DNA of 64,000 bases. It comes from Actinophytocola sp963727495. GTDB taxonomy: Bacteria > Actinomycetota > Actinomycetes > Mycobacteriales > Pseudonocardiaceae. A program made the position numbers and the translations under genes. Below the pieces are notes generated by a model. That model was not told where the DNA came from, did no database searches, and saw only the letters and a list, made by a program, of their open reading frames with translations. Positions 37,981 through 45,715 of this stretch are shown here, piece by piece. The first letter of the stretch is position 1. Each line of letters opens with the position of its first letter. The DNA is taken from NCBI GenBank assembly GCA_963727495.1, contig CAVSGQ010000006.1, positions 682,001-746,000 of the forward strand. The letters are read 5' to 3'.

Positions 37981-39410
37981 CCGGACCCGCCGACGATGTC
38001 CGACGTCGAGCAGCGTCACCGGCGGTGGTGGAGCGCGAGGGCGTGCCCGGCCTGGTCCGCCGGGTCGGGTACGCCAAACGGCACCTGACCCCGGCACTCA
38101 CCGCGGAGCTCGGGATCGGGGCGCTGGCTCTGTCGTTCGCCGAGTCTTCGCGTTCGCCTCGTCCGCCAGTTCTACGACACGATCCGCGCGGTGTTCGGGA
38201 GCCGGGCGGGGTGAGCACGCAGCCGCCGTCCCGTGACCCGCTCGATCCGGTCTTTCCGCCGACCTCGCCGTCGACGAGGAGCAGGTCAACGTGGAGCGCC
38301 CGCAGCGCTAGCGAGGACAAACGACGTTGACGGGCGACGAGCGGCGGCCATCCTCGGCGACGAGGTGGGGCCAACACTCACTCCTGAACAGGCCCGCGAA
38401 GATCGGGAAGTGGGGCCCAAACTCACCCGTATGTGGGTCCAAAACTCATTCTTGAAGCCAGCCCTGGGACCGTCACACACCGTTGGTGCCCGTCCGCTGT
38501 GACTGGAACACCACAACGGTATCCGGCGGTCGCAGCGGGGTGTGGTGGGGAGGCGCTGGAGCGGGGGTCCGGTGCGGGGGCGGCGGAGAGGTCGCGGGGC
38601 GGGCGAGTGAGCCGAGCGCGGCGGGAGGCTGCGCGGCCCGGCGGGGCGCAGGCGCGGAGCTGGAGCCGGGCTGGGCGCTGGAGGCGCTGGTCGAGCCGGA
38701 GACGCGGGGCGACCGATGAGCCGCTGCGCTGGACACGAAGTCGACGCACTGGCGGGGAGCTGGCAGGCGGGCAGCGGTGCACGAGACGGGTGGCCAGGTG
38801 CTGACGGGGCGGTACGGCTGCAGGGCAACGCCAAGACCATCGAGGGGAGCAGCACCGACCGGACGCCAGTTCGGGTACTCAACGAGGAGGTGGCGCGTGG
38901 AGGCGGGAGGTGTAGCGTGGACGCGAAGAAGGAGAGATCGGAACTCAGGAACGGCGGCGAGGGATGGGGCGGCGGGGAGCGGGGGGTCAGCGTGCAGACT
39001 CCCGACGAGGAGCTGGGCAAGGACCGACGGGATCTACGATGAGCGCGAACGCCGGCTGGGTGAACGTGGGAGGACCACGACACCGGCGCGTTGCGTACCG
39101 TGCGGCTGGTGGAACAGGCAGGGCGAGCGGCCTACGGGGCGCGACGGCGCTACGATCACCGCGATTCCGGCGGGTCAACGGCACGGCTGCGGCGGAAGAC
39201 CGGGCTGGCCGCTTCGCCGCGAGGCCGGCCTGGAGACACCGTGCTGCACCTGCGCCGGGACCAAAGTGGACAGGATAGAGCACGGCTGTTCTCCGCGATC
39301 ACCATGAACTGGCGGGAAGACCGCTGATCAGCCATGAGAGATCCGGATCAGCGCACACACAACGGCTGACGTGAAAGCGTTGGAACGGAACTAAGGATAA
39401 GATAGAAAGG
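37981..39410. other. 1.4-kb gene-poor, G-rich segment of the island
   Basis: No convincing gene. From 37981 to about 38330 there are short plus-strand coding-like remnants (PGLVRRVGYAKRHLTPALTA). Three 23-bp repeats follow at 38365-38455. From about 38530 to 39060 the plus strand is strongly G- and purine-rich, unlike the neighbouring genes. Open frames there are Arg/Gly-rich without domains. It could hold an element end or a structured RNA, or be decayed DNA. Confidence 0.45.
38365..38455 (+). repeat. Three imperfect 23-bp direct repeats
   Basis: Units at 38365-38387, 38410-38432 and 38433-38455 share GTGGG(G/T)CC-A-ACTCA. The second and third abut; the first is 45 bp before the second, so all are in 22-23-bp register on the helix. 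Multiple phased terminal repeats are typical of IS21-family ends, and also of iterons. Confidence 0.7.
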
Positions 39411-39414
39411 AATG

Positions 39415-39446
39415 AAAAAAAAAAAAAAAAAAATAACCCGTATCCT
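39415..39446 (+). promoter_or_regulatory. A19 tract and likely -10 box of the toxin-antitoxin operon
   Basis: Nineteen consecutive adenines at 39415-39433, seven bases before TATCCT at 39441-39446. If that is the -10 box, transcription begins at or next to the ATG at 39454, giving a leaderless mRNA, and the -35 region lies inside the A tract. Confidence 0.5.
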
Positions 39447-39453
39447 GGACAGC

Positions 39454-39738
39454 ATGAGCGAGGAGCCCGTCACCGTGTCAGCCGATGGCTTGGCGTCCTG
39501 GAACGACGCGGTTCACCGTGCCGAGCAGGGCGACACGGTGGCCGTGATCGCGCACGGCGAGCACGTGGCCGACGTCGTGCCCTCTGGCGAGCTGGAGCGC
39601 TTGCGCGAGACTATCGACGTGCTGTCCGATACTGACCTGATGCACGACATCCGAGACGGTCTCGCCGACCTCGAAGCGGGCCGCGTGGTGTCAGCCGAAG
39701 ACGTTGCGGGTGATTTGCGTGCGCGGCCAGCCCATTGA
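39454..39738 (+). CDS. Phd/YefM-type antitoxin
   Basis: 94 residues. The ATG at 39454 is preferred; the frame extends upstream through the A tract as a run of Lys, which is not credible as protein. The N-terminus (VTVSADGLASWNDAVHRAEQ, then GDTVAVIAHGEHVADVVP) matches the DNA-binding fold of Phd/YefM antitoxins; the C-terminal acidic stretch (ETIDVLSDTDLMHDIRDGL) is the toxin-neutralising tail. It overlaps the toxin start by 4 nt. Function: binds and neutralises the RelE-type toxin and represses the operon. Confidence 0.88.
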   Translation: MSEEPVTVSADGLASWNDAVHRAEQGDTVAVIAHGEHVADVVPSGELERLRETIDVLSDTDLMHDIRDGLADLEAGRVVSAEDVAGDLRARPAH

Positions 39739-40013
39739 ACTACAAGATCGCATTTACTTCCACCGCTCGACGCAACATGAATCGCCTTTCTGCGCCTGTT
39801 GCTACAGCCATCCTTGAGCACATCATCGGCCCGATAGCCGACAACCCTCACCGTCTCGGAAAGCCGCTGAATGAGCCGTTCGCCGGTTTGCGGAGCGCGC
39901 GACGTGGCGAGTATCGAATTCTCTACGTCATCAACGACGACGAACGCGCCGTCACCATCGTGGCCGTCCGGCACCGCCGCAACGCCTACGACCCGCCCGT
40001 CCCACGCGGATGA
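39735..40013 (+). CDS. RelE/ParE-superfamily toxin
   Basis: 92 residues from a TTG that overlaps the antitoxin stop (TTGA). Motifs: YKIAFTSTARRNMNRLS at the start, then PHRLGKPL, GLRSARRGEYRILYVI and the C-terminal VAVRHRRNAY, the standard RelE sequence with Arg and Tyr/His residues used for ribosome-dependent mRNA cleavage. Placed beside the tRNA attachment site, it probably stabilises the island. Confidence 0.9.
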   Translation: MNYKIAFTSTARRNMNRLSAPVATAILEHIIGPIADNPHRLGKPLNEPFAGLRSARRGEYRILYVINDDERAVTIVAVRHRRNAYDPPVPRG

Positions 40014-40420
40014 AGGGAGCGCGCAGGAAGGGAGCAGGTGAAGGGAGGCACCCCTGCACTGAGGTTCCCCCAGACCGTGCAGGCATGGACCAAAAGGGCT
40101 CACTGACGCATCCGTGGGTGGCTTCGGCGCGCTGACGTGGTGACACGCCGTCTCCTGTCTAGGTTTCGACCTTGCTGAAGGAATCGGAACCGGTGACGGG
40201 AGGACGGCGTGTCGGGCGCCAGGGTATGGCGCGCGCTGGCGGGGGTCGAGCACGCGGTGAAGGTGACATCACCCGCACGCAGCGCCGCGACCTCGCTCGA
40301 ACTACGGCGCGCCGGAGACACCGTCCGAGGCTGCGCAAAACAAACCGTACGGGTGTCCGTGATAAATTGTGAGACGGACAGTCCATCATGGACACTCCGC
40401 AAGCCGCTGACCTGCGGATA

Positions 40421-40496
40421 TGGCGCGCCCGAAGGGATTCGAACCCCTAACCTTCTGATCCGTAGTCAGATGCTCTATCCGTTGAGCTACGGGCGC
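40421..40496 (-). tRNA. tRNA-Arg(ACG)
   Basis: 76 nt including an encoded CCA. Acceptor GCGCCCG pairs with CGGGCGC, the anticodon loop is CTACGGA giving ACG, and the T arm has GGTTCGAATCC. The 3' half is the attachment site of the genomic island, duplicated at 31813-31856. Confidence 0.96.
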
Positions 40497-40524
40497 ATGT
40501 TCAGTTGTCATCCGGCGAGCCGGA

Positions 40525-40614
40525 TGGCGGAGGCTCCGGGATTTGAACCCGGGAGGGGTTGCCCCCAACCGCATTAGCAGTGCGGCGCCATAGACCAGAC
40601 TAGGCGAAGCCTCC
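40525..40614 (-). tRNA. tRNA-Ser(GCT)
   Basis: 90 nt with encoded CCA and a long variable arm typical of tRNA-Ser. Acceptor GGAGGCT pairs with AGCCTCC; the anticodon loop CTGCTAA gives GCT. It lies 28 bp upstream of tRNA-Arg and is probably cotranscribed with it. Confidence 0.96.
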
Positions 40615-40676
40615 CGGGGCCCCAGGCCGCTCGGCGGTCAGCCTACAGGGGGCCTCGATCGTGCTGCAAAGTGACC

Positions 40677-42635
40677 TCACCCGGGTAGTGAGAGGAACGC
40701 TCGCAGCGAGTCCGGGTTCGCCAGCGCGTCCCGGCTCACCGCCCGCTCCGGTGGGGTGCCGGCCAGGATCTTCTTCACCGGGACCTCGCACTTCTTGCCG
40801 TTCAGGGTCCTGGGCACCTCGGCCACCTCGATGAAGCGGTCCGGGACGTGCCGCGGCGACAGGGCGCTCCGCAACGCCGCCTTCAGCCTCGGCTCCAGTG
40901 TGGCGAGGTCCACACCGTCGGCCAGCACCAGGAAGCACAGCAGCTCCCCCTCGACGTTCCCGGACGTGTCGATGACCAGGGAGTCCGCCACCTCGTCGAA
41001 GCCCTCGACCACCCGGTAGAACTCGCTGGTCCCCATCCGGACGCCGCCCCGGTTGAGCGTCGAGTCGCTGCGGCCGTAGATCACCGCCGAGCCGCGGTCG
41101 GTGATGCGGATCCAGTCGCCGTGCCGCCAGGTGTTCGGGTACGGCTCGTAGTACGCCTCGTGCAGCCTGCTGCCCGACGGGTCGTTCCACAGGTGGATCG
41201 GCATCGACGGCATCGGCCGGGTGATGACCAGCTCACCCACCTCCTCCACCAGCTCCTTGCCCTGCTCGTCGTAGGCGGCCACGGCCGCGCCGAGCATGCG
41301 GCAGCTCAGCTCGCCGAGCCACACCGGGACGTCCGGCGACGCGCCGACGAACGCCGTGCACAGGTCCGTCCCGCCCGACACCGAGCAGATCTGCACCCCG
41401 GCCCCCACCTCGTCGGCGATCCACCGGAAGCCTTCGGGGCTCAGCGGCGCACCGGTCGACCCGAGCGCGCGCAGCGCCGTCAGGTCGTGCGAGCGCCCGG
41501 GGGTCAGGTGCTGCTTGAGGCAGGACTGGATGTAGGGCGCCGACGTCCCGAAGTACGTCACCCGGTGCCGCTCGGCCAGCCGCCACAGCGTGGACAGGTC
41601 CGGGTGCGCCGGGCTGCCGTCGAACATCACCACCGTCGAGCCGACCAGCAGGCCGGAGATGAGGAAGTTCCACATCATCCAGCCCGTCGTGGTGAACCAG
41701 AAGAACCGCTCGCCCGGCCCGAAGTCGCAGTGCAGCGCGAGCTCCTTGAGGTGCTCCAGCACGATCCCGCCGTGCCCGTGCACGATGCCCTTCGGCAGCC
41801 CGGTCGTCCCGGACGAGTACAGCACCCACAGCGGGTGGTCGAACGGGACCGCCTCGAACGACAGCTCCGCGTCCTCGTGCGCGGCCAGCAGGTTCGACCA
41901 CGGGATCGCGCCCTCCAGCTCCGCCTCCGCGGACAGGTAGTCGATCAGCACCGTGGCACGCAGCGACGGGATCTCCTCGCGCAGCCGCTGGACCGTGGGC
42001 CGCACGTCGAACGCGCGTCCGTTGTAGACGTAACCGTCCACCGCGAACAGCACCACCGGCTCGATCTGGGCGAACCGGTCCGCGACGGCCCGCACCCCGA
42101 AGTCGGGCGAGCACGACGACCACGTCGCGCCCAGGCTCGCCGCCGCCAGGAACGCCACCAGCGTGCGCGGGGTGTTCGGCGCGAGCGCGACCACCCGGTC
42201 GCCCCGCCGCACGCCCAGCTCGACCAGCGCGGCACGCACCGCCGCGACCTGCCGGCGCAGCTCGCCGTAGGTCACCAGCTCGGACAGCCCGTCCTCCCGC
42301 TCGAAGATCACCGCCAGGTCGTCGTCCGCCTTGCCCGGGCCTTCGCCCAGCGCGTGCTCGGCGTAGTTCAGCGTCGCGCCGGGGAACCACTGCGCGCCGG
42401 GCATCGCGTCGCTGCCGAGCACCCGGGACGGCGCCGCGTGGAACCGGACCCCCAGGAACTCGGCCAGCGCCCCCCAGAACCCCTCGAGGTCGGTCGTCGA
42501 CCACTCCCACAGCGCCGCGTAGTCCGCCGCGTCCACACCGCGCTCGGCACGCAGCCACGCACGGAACGCCGACATCCGGCTGGCCGCCACCCGCGACGGG
42601 TCCGGGCGCCACAACAGCTCTGGAGTGGTGGTCAT
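40677..42635 (-). CDS. aacS: Acetoacetyl-CoA synthetase
   Basis: 652 residues, full length for the family. The ANL adenylate-forming motifs are VLYSSGTTGLPKGIVHG (about 275), TTTGWMMWNFLISGLL, GGTDLCTAFVG, YGRSDSTLNRGGVRMG and the C-terminal RTLNGKKCEVPVKKI with the catalytic Lys. The specific early block (WEWSTTDLEGFW, then QWFPGATLNYAEH) is that of acetoacetate-CoA ligases. It converts acetoacetate, ATP and CoA to acetoacetyl-CoA for ketone body or polyhydroxyalkanoate use. Stands alone. Confidence 0.94.
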   Translation of the reverse strand: MTTTPELLWRPDPSRVAASRMSAFRAWLRAERGVDAADYAALWEWSTTDLEGFWGALAEFLGVRFHAAPSRVLGSDAMPGAQWFPGATLNYAEHALGEGPGKADDDLAVIFEREDGLSELVTYGELRRQVAAVRAALVELGVRRGDRVVALAPNTPRTLVAFLAAASLGATWSSCSPDFGVRAVADRFAQIEPVVLFAVDGYVYNGRAFDVRPTVQRLREEIPSLRATVLIDYLSAEAELEGAIPWSNLLAAHEDAELSFEAVPFDHPLWVLYSSGTTGLPKGIVHGHGGIVLEHLKELALHCDFGPGERFFWFTTTGWMMWNFLISGLLVGSTVVMFDGSPAHPDLSTLWRLAERHRVTYFGTSAPYIQSCLKQHLTPGRSHDLTALRALGSTGAPLSPEGFRWIADEVGAGVQICSVSGGTDLCTAFVGASPDVPVWLGELSCRMLGAAVAAYDEQGKELVEEVGELVITRPMPSMPIHLWNDPSGSRLHEAYYEPYPNTWRHGDWIRITDRGSAVIYGRSDSTLNRGGVRMGTSEFYRVVEGFDEVADSLVIDTSGNVEGELLCFLVLADGVDLATLEPRLKAALRSALSPRHVPDRFIEVAEVPRTLNGKKCEVPVKKILAGTPPERAVSRDALANPDSLRAFLSLPG

Positions 42636-42696
42636 GACACCAGTTCATATCCCATCTCGCGGGGCCTGGCCATGGTGCCCGCGCACACACCTCGCC

Positions 42697-43197
42697 TCAG
42701 CCGGCCCGGCGCTGCGCCAGGATCTGCTCCCGCAGGATGTCCGCGTGCCCGCAGTGCTGGGCGAGCTCCCGGATGAGGTGCAGGTGGATCCACCGGAGGG
42801 TCAGCGGGCCGAGCCGGTGGCCGGTGACCACGTCGTCGAGGGCCAGCCGGGACGCGGTCCGCGCCGACTCGTCGCACACCCGCAGGTGCGCCTCGCGGAC
42901 GGAGGCGACGGTGTCCTCGTCGGTGAGCACGAAGGACTCGTCGACGGTGGCCGGCAGGCCCAGCTCCTCGCGCGGGGTGCCGCTGACCGCCTCGACGAAC
43001 CACACGTACTCGGCGTAGGTGGCGTGCTTGACCAGCCCGAGCAGCGTCGTGCGGGACGGCACCAGGCTTCGCCGGGCCTCGGCCTCGGTGAGCCCGTCGA
43101 GCGAGTCGTTCAGCATCCTGCGGTGGGCGTCGAGGAACACCTCCAGCTGGTGGCGCTCGTCGACGGTGAGGACCTCGTTCGGCTTCGCGGTGTGCAT
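42697..43197 (-). CDS. DinB/DUF664-family protein
   Basis: 166 residues. The second of two close ATGs (43197) is preferred because it is 7 bp from GCAGGAG; the other is at 43203. Four-helix DinB fold: LEVFLDAHRRMLNDSLDGL, VKHATYAEYVWFVEAV (first His), WIHLHLIRELAQHCGHADILRE (two further His). These metal-site His residues fit mycothiol- or bacillithiol-dependent S-transferase-like DinB proteins. Translationally coupled to the EspG-like gene upstream. Confidence 0.88.
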   Translation of the reverse strand: MHTAKPNEVLTVDERHQLEVFLDAHRRMLNDSLDGLTEAEARRSLVPSRTTLLGLVKHATYAEYVWFVEAVSGTPREELGLPATVDESFVLTDEDTVASVREAHLRVCDESARTASRLALDDVVTGHRLGPLTLRWIHLHLIRELAQHCGHADILREQILAQRRAG

Positions 43198-43199
43198 GC

Positions 43200-43982
43200 T
43201 CATGCTCCTGCCGGCAGGGTGGCGATCAGATCGGTCAGGCGTTGCCCGATGCGCGTGGTGTCCGCGGGCGCGACCGTCAGCCACTCGACCCGGTCGCGGG
43301 CCACCTCGACGTGCGCGAGGTAGCGGCCCGCGGCGGTGTCGAACCAGTTCACCACCGGGGTGCGGCTGCGCCGGCCGACGGCGTCGACGGTGTTCGCGGC
43401 GAGCTGGCCGCCGCCGTGCCGGGCGGACTCGACCAGGGTGACCACCGTGCGCAGGTCCCGGCCGCTCACCCCGCCGGTGGTCAGCGCGCGTTCCAGCCCC
43501 GCGTAGCCCGACCGCTGGTAGGAGTCGATCGCCTCGTCGAACACCTCGCGCGGCAGCCGCGCCGCGCCGCCCGGGCCCGGCTTCTCGTCCGGCACCAGCG
43601 CGAGCACCGCGGGAACGGCCTTGCCCTCGCGCACCGGGACGACCCGGACCTCGTCGTCGGTCTGCGCCGCGAGCACGCCGTCCGCGCCGTGCTCGGCCGC
43701 GAGCACCCGCACGTACTCGCCGACCGACAGCTGCCCGTCGACGGTGAACGCGCCGCGCACCAGCGAGGTCAGCAGCCGCTCCAGCCGCGGCGAGAGCGCC
43801 TCGCCGTCGTGCAGACCCTTGGCGCGCAACGACTCCCGCACCTGCTCGCGCAGCACGGCGCGCTCGTCCATGGTCTCGCCGGCGGACGCGACGTCGATCG
43901 GGTAGGGCATCTCCCCGAGGCCGAGGTGCTCCCAGATGAAGTCGAACTCCAGGTGGGACAGGCTGGTCACGCCGGACAGCAT
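43200..43982 (-). CDS. EspG-family ESX secretion-associated protein
   Basis: 260 residues. The N-terminal SLSHLEFDFIWEHLGLGEMPYPIDV and the middle RTVVTLVESARHGGGQLAANTV match EspG proteins of mycolata, which act as cytoplasmic chaperones for PE/PPE-type type VII secretion substrates. No ESX core gene, PE or PPE gene is nearby, so this is an orphan copy. Its stop overlaps the DinB start region. Confidence 0.82.
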   Translation of the reverse strand: MLSGVTSLSHLEFDFIWEHLGLGEMPYPIDVASAGETMDERAVLREQVRESLRAKGLHDGEALSPRLERLLTSLVRGAFTVDGQLSVGEYVRVLAAEHGADGVLAAQTDDEVRVVPVREGKAVPAVLALVPDEKPGPGGAARLPREVFDEAIDSYQRSGYAGLERALTTGGVSGRDLRTVVTLVESARHGGGQLAANTVDAVGRRSRTPVVNWFDTAAGRYLAHVEVARDRVEWLTVAPADTTRIGQRLTDLIATLPAGA

Positions 43983-44000
43983 GCCGCAGGCGGGTCGCGT

Positions 44001-44699
44001 TCAGCGCAAGTGGGCGTCGAACCAGTTGAGCATCCGTTGCCAGGCCTCGAACGCGCCGTCGGGGTGGATGTCGAAGCGGTGGTCCGCGGCCGGGAACAGC
44101 ACCACGTCGCTCGCGGTCTCCGAGCGGCTCGCGGCCTCCCGGAGCTTGGCCACGTCGTCGGCGAACTTGTCCCCGTAGAGCCCGAGCCACGGGCAGCGCA
44201 GCTCGCCGGCCACCTCGACCAGCGGGGGCAGCCCGGGCGAGAGCGGCCGCATGATCCCGCTGCCGCCGGCGACCGACACCGCGGCGCCGATGTCGCGGCG
44301 GGCGGCGACGACGAGCGCGACCGCGCCGCCCATCTCGAAGCCGACCACGCCGATCCGGTCCGCGCCGATCCCGTGCTGGGCCAGCCAGCCGAACGCGATG
44401 TCGGTGTCGGCCAGCACCGACGCCCCGGACAACCCGTACACCCGGTCGGCCGCGAGCACGTCGTCGACCTCGGAGGACCCGTCCTCGCCGTGGTAGATGT
44501 GCGGCGCCACCACCAGCCAGCCGTCGGCGGCCAGGCCGTCGGCCAGGGCCCGGACCGTCTCGGTGATCCCGCGAGCCTCGTGCAGTACGACCAGCCCGCC
44601 GCGGATCACCCCGGGGGGCTCGGCGATGGTCATCCGGAGCGCGCGCCCGTCGACCAGCCGGACAGGTTCGGTGCGGGTGCCTGACATCTCGATACCCAA
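44001..44699 (-). CDS. Dienelactone hydrolase-family protein lacking the nucleophilic Cys
   Basis: 232 residues (or from 44687). DLH fold: VVLHEARGITETVRALADGLAADGW, then GIGADRIGVVGFEMGGAVAL, YGDKFADDV (catalytic Asp) and FPAADHRFD (catalytic His). The elbow usually reads GFCxGG; here it is GFEMGG, so the nucleophile is Glu. The protein is either inactive or uses another chemistry. It is a stand-alone gene, with the EspG-like gene 18 bp downstream in the same direction. Confidence 0.85.
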   Translation of the reverse strand: MGIEMSGTRTEPVRLVDGRALRMTIAEPPGVIRGGLVVLHEARGITETVRALADGLAADGWLVVAPHIYHGEDGSSEVDDVLAADRVYGLSGASVLADTDIAFGWLAQHGIGADRIGVVGFEMGGAVALVVAARRDIGAAVSVAGGSGIMRPLSPGLPPLVEVAGELRCPWLGLYGDKFADDVAKLREAASRSETASDVVLFPAADHRFDIHPDGAFEAWQRMLNWFDAHLR

Positions 44700-44747
44700 T
44701 CATGTGGAGGTGAACACGAGTCAACGAATCCGACCCGAATGGAGTAA

Positions 44748-45500
44748 TCAGCCGACCAGCAGCTGCACGATGGCGGCGACACCGACCAGAACGATCAGCC
44801 CGCGCAGCCACACCGGGCGCAGCCGCCGCGCGTAGCGCGCGCCGATCTGCCCACCGAGCACCGAGCCGGCCGCGAGCAGCACGACCGCCAGCCATGCCAC
44901 GTCCGCGACGAACACGAAGACCACACCGGACACCAGGTACGCGGTCGCGGTCAGCACGTTCTTCACCGCGTTGAGCCGCTGCAGGTGCTCGTCGATGGTG
45001 ATGCCCATCAACGCCAGCGTGATCACGCCCTGTGCGGCGCCGAAGTATCCGCCGTAGATGCCGGTGGCGAAGACGCCGAGCAGCAGCCACGGTCCGCCGT
45101 GCTCGGGGCGGGACGGTCGCGCGGCGAGCCGGCGCGCGATCCGCGGCTGGAGCACGACCAGCACCACGGCGAGCAGGATCAGCACGGGCACGAACGTCTC
45201 GAACGCGCCGGGCGGCAGCACGAGCAGCAGCACCGCGCCGATCAGCGAGCCGACCGCGGTGACCGCGGCCAGCCGCAGCGCCCGGGCACGCTGGCCGGCG
45301 AGCTCACGCCGGTAGCCGAACGCGCCGCTGACCGAGCCGGGCAGCAGCCCGATCCCGTTGGAGACGTTGGCCACCACCGGCGGGTAGCCGACCGCGAGCA
45401 GCACCGGGAAGGTGACGAGCGTGCCGGACCCGACGGCGGTGTTCATGGTGCCGGCGACCACGCCCGCGACGGTGACGACCACCCCTTCCAGCGGCGTCAC
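44748..45500 (-). CDS. TauE/SafE-family membrane permease
   Basis: 250 residues, starting at a GTG that overlaps the stop of the upstream fragment. About seven membrane helices. Both halves contain the TauE repeat with Gly-rich loops: GTMNTAVGSGTLVTFPVLL and, in the second half, GIYGGYFGAAQGVITLALMG. Family members export sulfite, sulfoacetate or related anions; the substrate is unknown. There is no ribosome site, so translation probably depends on coupling to the short reading frame before it. Confidence 0.9.
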   Translation of the reverse strand: MTPLEGVVVTVAGVVAGTMNTAVGSGTLVTFPVLLAVGYPPVVANVSNGIGLLPGSVSGAFGYRRELAGQRARALRLAAVTAVGSLIGAVLLLVLPPGAFETFVPVLILLAVVLVVLQPRIARRLAARPSRPEHGGPWLLLGVFATGIYGGYFGAAQGVITLALMGITIDEHLQRLNAVKNVLTATAYLVSGVVFVFVADVAWLAVVLLAAGSVLGGQIGARYARRLRPVWLRGLIVLVGVAAIVQLLVG

Positions 45501-45607
45501 CGGGGCGCGAACACGCAGAACTCGTGGCCCCGCGCGCTGCACCACCGGTCGGCGAGCGGGTGGTGGTCGTTCGCGTCGAGGACCAGGTCCCTGAACCGTG
45601 CTGCCAT
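45497..45607 (-). pseudogene. Truncated VOC/glyoxalase-like protein
   Basis: 36 codons: MAARFRDLVLDANDHHPLAD, then RWCSARGHEF, then FAPR and stop. Relatives of the glyoxalase-like VOC family begin AARFxDLxxDANDHxxLADWWxAALGYE and are about 120-250 residues long. Only the first strand and helix remain. Its stop overlaps the GTG of the permease, so it may now serve as a leader peptide. Confidence 0.6.
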
Positions 45608-45676
45608 GCCGGGAATCGTCGCACGTGGACCGACGGGGGCCGGCCGGTCCCGGCTGTGCGATTCCACACGGAAACA

Positions 45677-45708
45677 CCCGGGGGCGGCCCGCTCGGGCCG
45701 CCCCCGGG
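45677..45708 (-). terminator. Strong GC hairpin terminator after the alkaline phosphatase? or before it
   Basis: Perfect 15-bp arms (45677-45691 and 45694-45708) with a 2-bp loop, 8 bp downstream of the alkaline phosphatase stop on the minus strand. It should end that transcript and separate it from the permease unit. There is no T run, as is common in actinomycetes. Confidence 0.8.
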
Positions 45709-45715
45709 GCACCGG

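Larger units (their letters stand above)
31813..40466. mobile_element. tRNA-Arg-associated genomic island, about 8.6 kb
   Basis: Bounded by the 44-bp direct repeat of tRNA-Arg(ACG). Cargo in order: AAA/TPR protein, alpha/beta hydrolase, TetR regulator, SDR oxidoreductase, a gene-poor G-rich segment, and a toxin-antitoxin pair beside the tRNA. No integrase lies inside. The nearest integrase remnant is outside, beyond the left repeat, so the island is probably a relic or one half of a tandem array. Confidence 0.7.

Noticed and set aside
39412..39453. Antitoxin start at MKKKKKK
   Set aside because: The Lys run is the A19 tract; family N-termini fit the ATG at 39454.
40209..40420. Possible ISL3 transposase N-terminus (ARVWRALAGVEHAV)
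   Set aside because: Only about 14 residues look similar and no catalytic domain follows; the frame runs into tRNA-Arg.
42697..45090. 797-residue minus-strand frame
   Set aside because: It spans the EspG-like and hydrolase genes in the wrong frame; only its end is the DinB protein.
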